A stretch of DNA of 7,049 nucleotides. Source: Desulfobacterales bacterium. Its GTDB lineage: Bacteria > Desulfobacterota > Desulfobacteria > Desulfobacterales > Desulfobacteraceae. A program made the translations under genes and the position numbers. The stretch lies in the NCBI GenBank assembly GCA_022361535.1, contig JAKSAU010001246.1:1-7049 (forward strand). The letters are read 5' to 3'. Positions 5,746 to 7,049 of the stretch are shown here, piece by piece; position 1 is the first letter of the stretch; every line of letters begins with the position of its first letter. The notes under the pieces were generated by a model. That model made no database searches. It saw nothing but the letters and a program-made list of their open reading frames with translations, and was not told the origin of the DNA.

Positions 5746-6855
5746 CTATACTGAAAAAAAATCAGAAAGCAGCGGAACCAGTTTTTTTCTGGATATGGAT
5801 GAATTGCCTTGGTTGAAAAATACGGTTTTGCCTGTATCACAAGGCACCTGTTTTTTCAGCGGTGTTAAGTCAAGTCCGTTTGATTGGAGCATCGCAATTA
5901 ACGGTTCAATGTCATTCGGATGGCAGGTATATACGCCAAGATCTCTTGAAAATGTAAGGCCCGACCAGGCACTCATGGTGACAAGAATGTCCAAGTTCTT
6001 TTCGCGGGCCCAGGTCTCAAGTTGTTTGCCCAGGTTTGGATCCCGGTCTTTCCAGCGGGTTAAGGAGATAGGCACTGAAGCAATGCCACATCGTATTTGG
6101 TCAAAGGAAAACTCTTTATAGTCTTTTCTTAAAAGATCCCTTGTATCCAGACCTTTTATGCTGAACTTGGCCTCTCGGACCGCCTGGTAAAAACTGTCTG
6201 GCTTTATTTGACAAAAAGGTTCAAGTGCTTGGGCAACTGATATATCTTTTGGCGTTACCCGCCCGGCCTTAGGATCAAGGTTAACTGTATCTAAAAGGAT
6301 GGTGCCTAAAAGCAGCGTGGCTATATGGGGTTCCATAGCACCGGGACATTCTTTGATCAGAAGTTCTCCTGCCAGGGTCGCACAGGAACCCACCGGCTCT
6401 ATGGTGCGGTCTGCTCTTGGGTAAAAGCCTTCATCCTCATGGTGGTCCACGATATGAGAGACTTTATCAGTGTATGGCTCAAACCTGCCTGAAAGCCTGT
6501 TATGATCCACCAGGGTCAAGTGTTGCACCTTGTTTAAGAATTGACGGAATGCATCTGCGTCCTGTGCTATATCATCCAGAAACAGAACAAGGGCAAGGTC
6601 GATTTTAGCCTCACCCAAAACATATACAGCCTCTGTTCTAAGTCTGAAATCATTCCGGGCAATGGGGATTAAAGGCAGGGCTGAAGGCTTTTTCTTTTGT
6701 TTACCCAGGATATAGGCCAAAACAAAGGCTGTTGCTATTGAGTCCAGATCTGCTGCTTCATTACCGACTACAACAGTATCAATAGCGTTACTTGTTGCAT
6801 GAGATCGGGCCTGGCCCAGGTATCGATTTAATTTATGGTCGCCGGTGCCAGGCAT
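5746..6855 (-). CDS. DHH-DHHA2 phosphoesterase, PPX1/prune-type (putative exopolyphosphatase)
   Basis: This 369-residue cytoplasmic enzyme belongs to the DHH superfamily, which uses two metal ions (usually manganese) to hydrolyse phosphoanhydride or phosphodiester bonds. The signature motifs are VVGNEAADLDSIATAF at 29-44, LVDHN at 115-119, IVDHHEDEGF at 135-144 and LLGTILLDTVNLD at 182-194. The C-terminal part, from about residue 220, fits a DHHA2 domain, including SAWSGLTFSRDLGVYT at 295-310. GNEAADLDS with Asn in place of the first His is typical of yeast PPX1 and animal prune, unlike the GHxxPDxDS of family II pyrophosphatases. Polyphosphate, nucleotide or other substrates are possible; the sequence cannot decide. 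The gene begins 7 bp after the DUF6951-like gene, indicating cotranscription. The ribosome site is weak (GAGG about 12 nt before the ATG), so translation may be coupled to the upstream gene. Confidence 0.88.
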   Translation of the reverse strand: MPGTGDHKLNRYLGQARSHATSNAIDTVVVGNEAADLDSIATAFVLAYILGKQKKKPSALPLIPIARNDFRLRTEAVYVLGEAKIDLALVLFLDDIAQDADAFRQFLNKVQHLTLVDHNRLSGRFEPYTDKVSHIVDHHEDEGFYPRADRTIEPVGSCATLAGELLIKECPGAMEPHIATLLLGTILLDTVNLDPKAGRVTPKDISVAQALEPFCQIKPDSFYQAVREAKFSIKGLDTRDLLRKDYKEFSFDQIRCGIASVPISLTRWKDRDPNLGKQLETWAREKNLDILVTMSAWSGLTFSRDLGVYTCHPNDIEPLIAMLQSNGLDLTPLKKQVPCDTGKTVFFNQGNSSISRKKLVPLLSDFFSV

Positions 6856-6862
6856 TTTTTGA

Positions 6863-7049
6863 TCAGGCCTCGTCCTTGAAGGTTATTGTTGCATCTTTTG
6901 GAAGGGCGAGGCCGGTACATACTTCCAAAGATTTGAGCACTCCGGATATCACAGGACATGAGACGTGGGGGATGGTTTTAAAAGATACGTCAAGGACACG
7001 GGAATTGAGTTCACCAGTGGCTTTGTCTTTGAACAACTCGGTCATAACA
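6863..7049 (-). CDS. DUF6951-like small protein, N-terminus outside window
   Basis: The last 62 codons or so of a minus-strand gene are visible; the frame stays open to the right edge, so the ATG at 7045 (60 residues) is probably internal. The C-terminal stretch IPHVSCPVISGVLKSLEVCTGLALPKDATI resembles the end of DUF6951 proteins as I recall them, where a pattern like HxxCPVPSxxxKAxEVxxGLALPKDVxI is found in proteins of about 100 residues. The CPV cysteine is conserved in that pattern and could be a metal or redox site, but the function is unknown. It is the upstream partner of the DHH phosphoesterase gene, 7 bp away. Confidence 0.7.
   Translation of the reverse strand, partial: VMTELFKDKATGELNSRVLDVSFKTIPHVSCPVISGVLKSLEVCTGLALPKDATITFKDEA

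Noticed and set aside
5732..5752. A 7-bp hairpin (AGTATAG/CTATACT) at the end of the DHH gene as a terminator
   Set aside because: It is AT-rich, overlaps the last codons, and is not followed by a U-run on the minus strand.

Overview
The window suggests an anaerobic, selenocysteine-using deltaproteobacterium, most likely of the Desulfobacterales type (sulfate reducers). This is inferred from an HdrD-like iron-sulfur protein, a eukaryote-like ArgG of the kind I associate with deltaproteobacteria, a RocR-like sigma-54 activator, a DUF6951-like protein and a small gene with an in-frame UGA. No rRNA, tRNA, CRISPR array, transposase or prophage gene was seen.

Left part (1-1862): the minus strand carries a RocR-like, PAS-containing sigma-54 activator whose C-terminal DNA-binding domain runs off the left edge. 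A perfect 11-bp inverted repeat lies upstream of it. Further upstream, on the same strand, is the most interesting item: a 60-codon gene (1740 to 1558) interrupted only by an in-frame TGA at codon 21. It has a good Shine-Dalgarno site, CxxC motifs on both sides of the TGA, and a hairpin just after it whose apex closely resembles the SECIS of E. coli fdhF. Ordinary gene callers would miss this predicted selenoprotein.

Middle part (1863-4379): gpt (purine salvage, plus strand) converges with argG (arginine biosynthesis, minus strand). Between them are a 125-bp palindromic repeat-like element and a strong bidirectional terminator. argG and argR are divergent. Their predicted promoters overlap in a 152-bp region holding two palindromes, a classic layout for control of argG by ArgR together with ArgR autoregulation.

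Right part (4398-7049): three minus-strand genes, read from right to left, are a DUF6951-like small protein (cut by the right edge), a PPX1/prune-type DHH-DHHA2 phosphoesterase, and an HdrD/GlpC-like protein with two 4Fe-4S motifs and two CCG domains. The first two are 7 bp apart and probably cotranscribed; the third follows after 97 bp. argR and the HdrD-like gene converge with only 18 bp between them.
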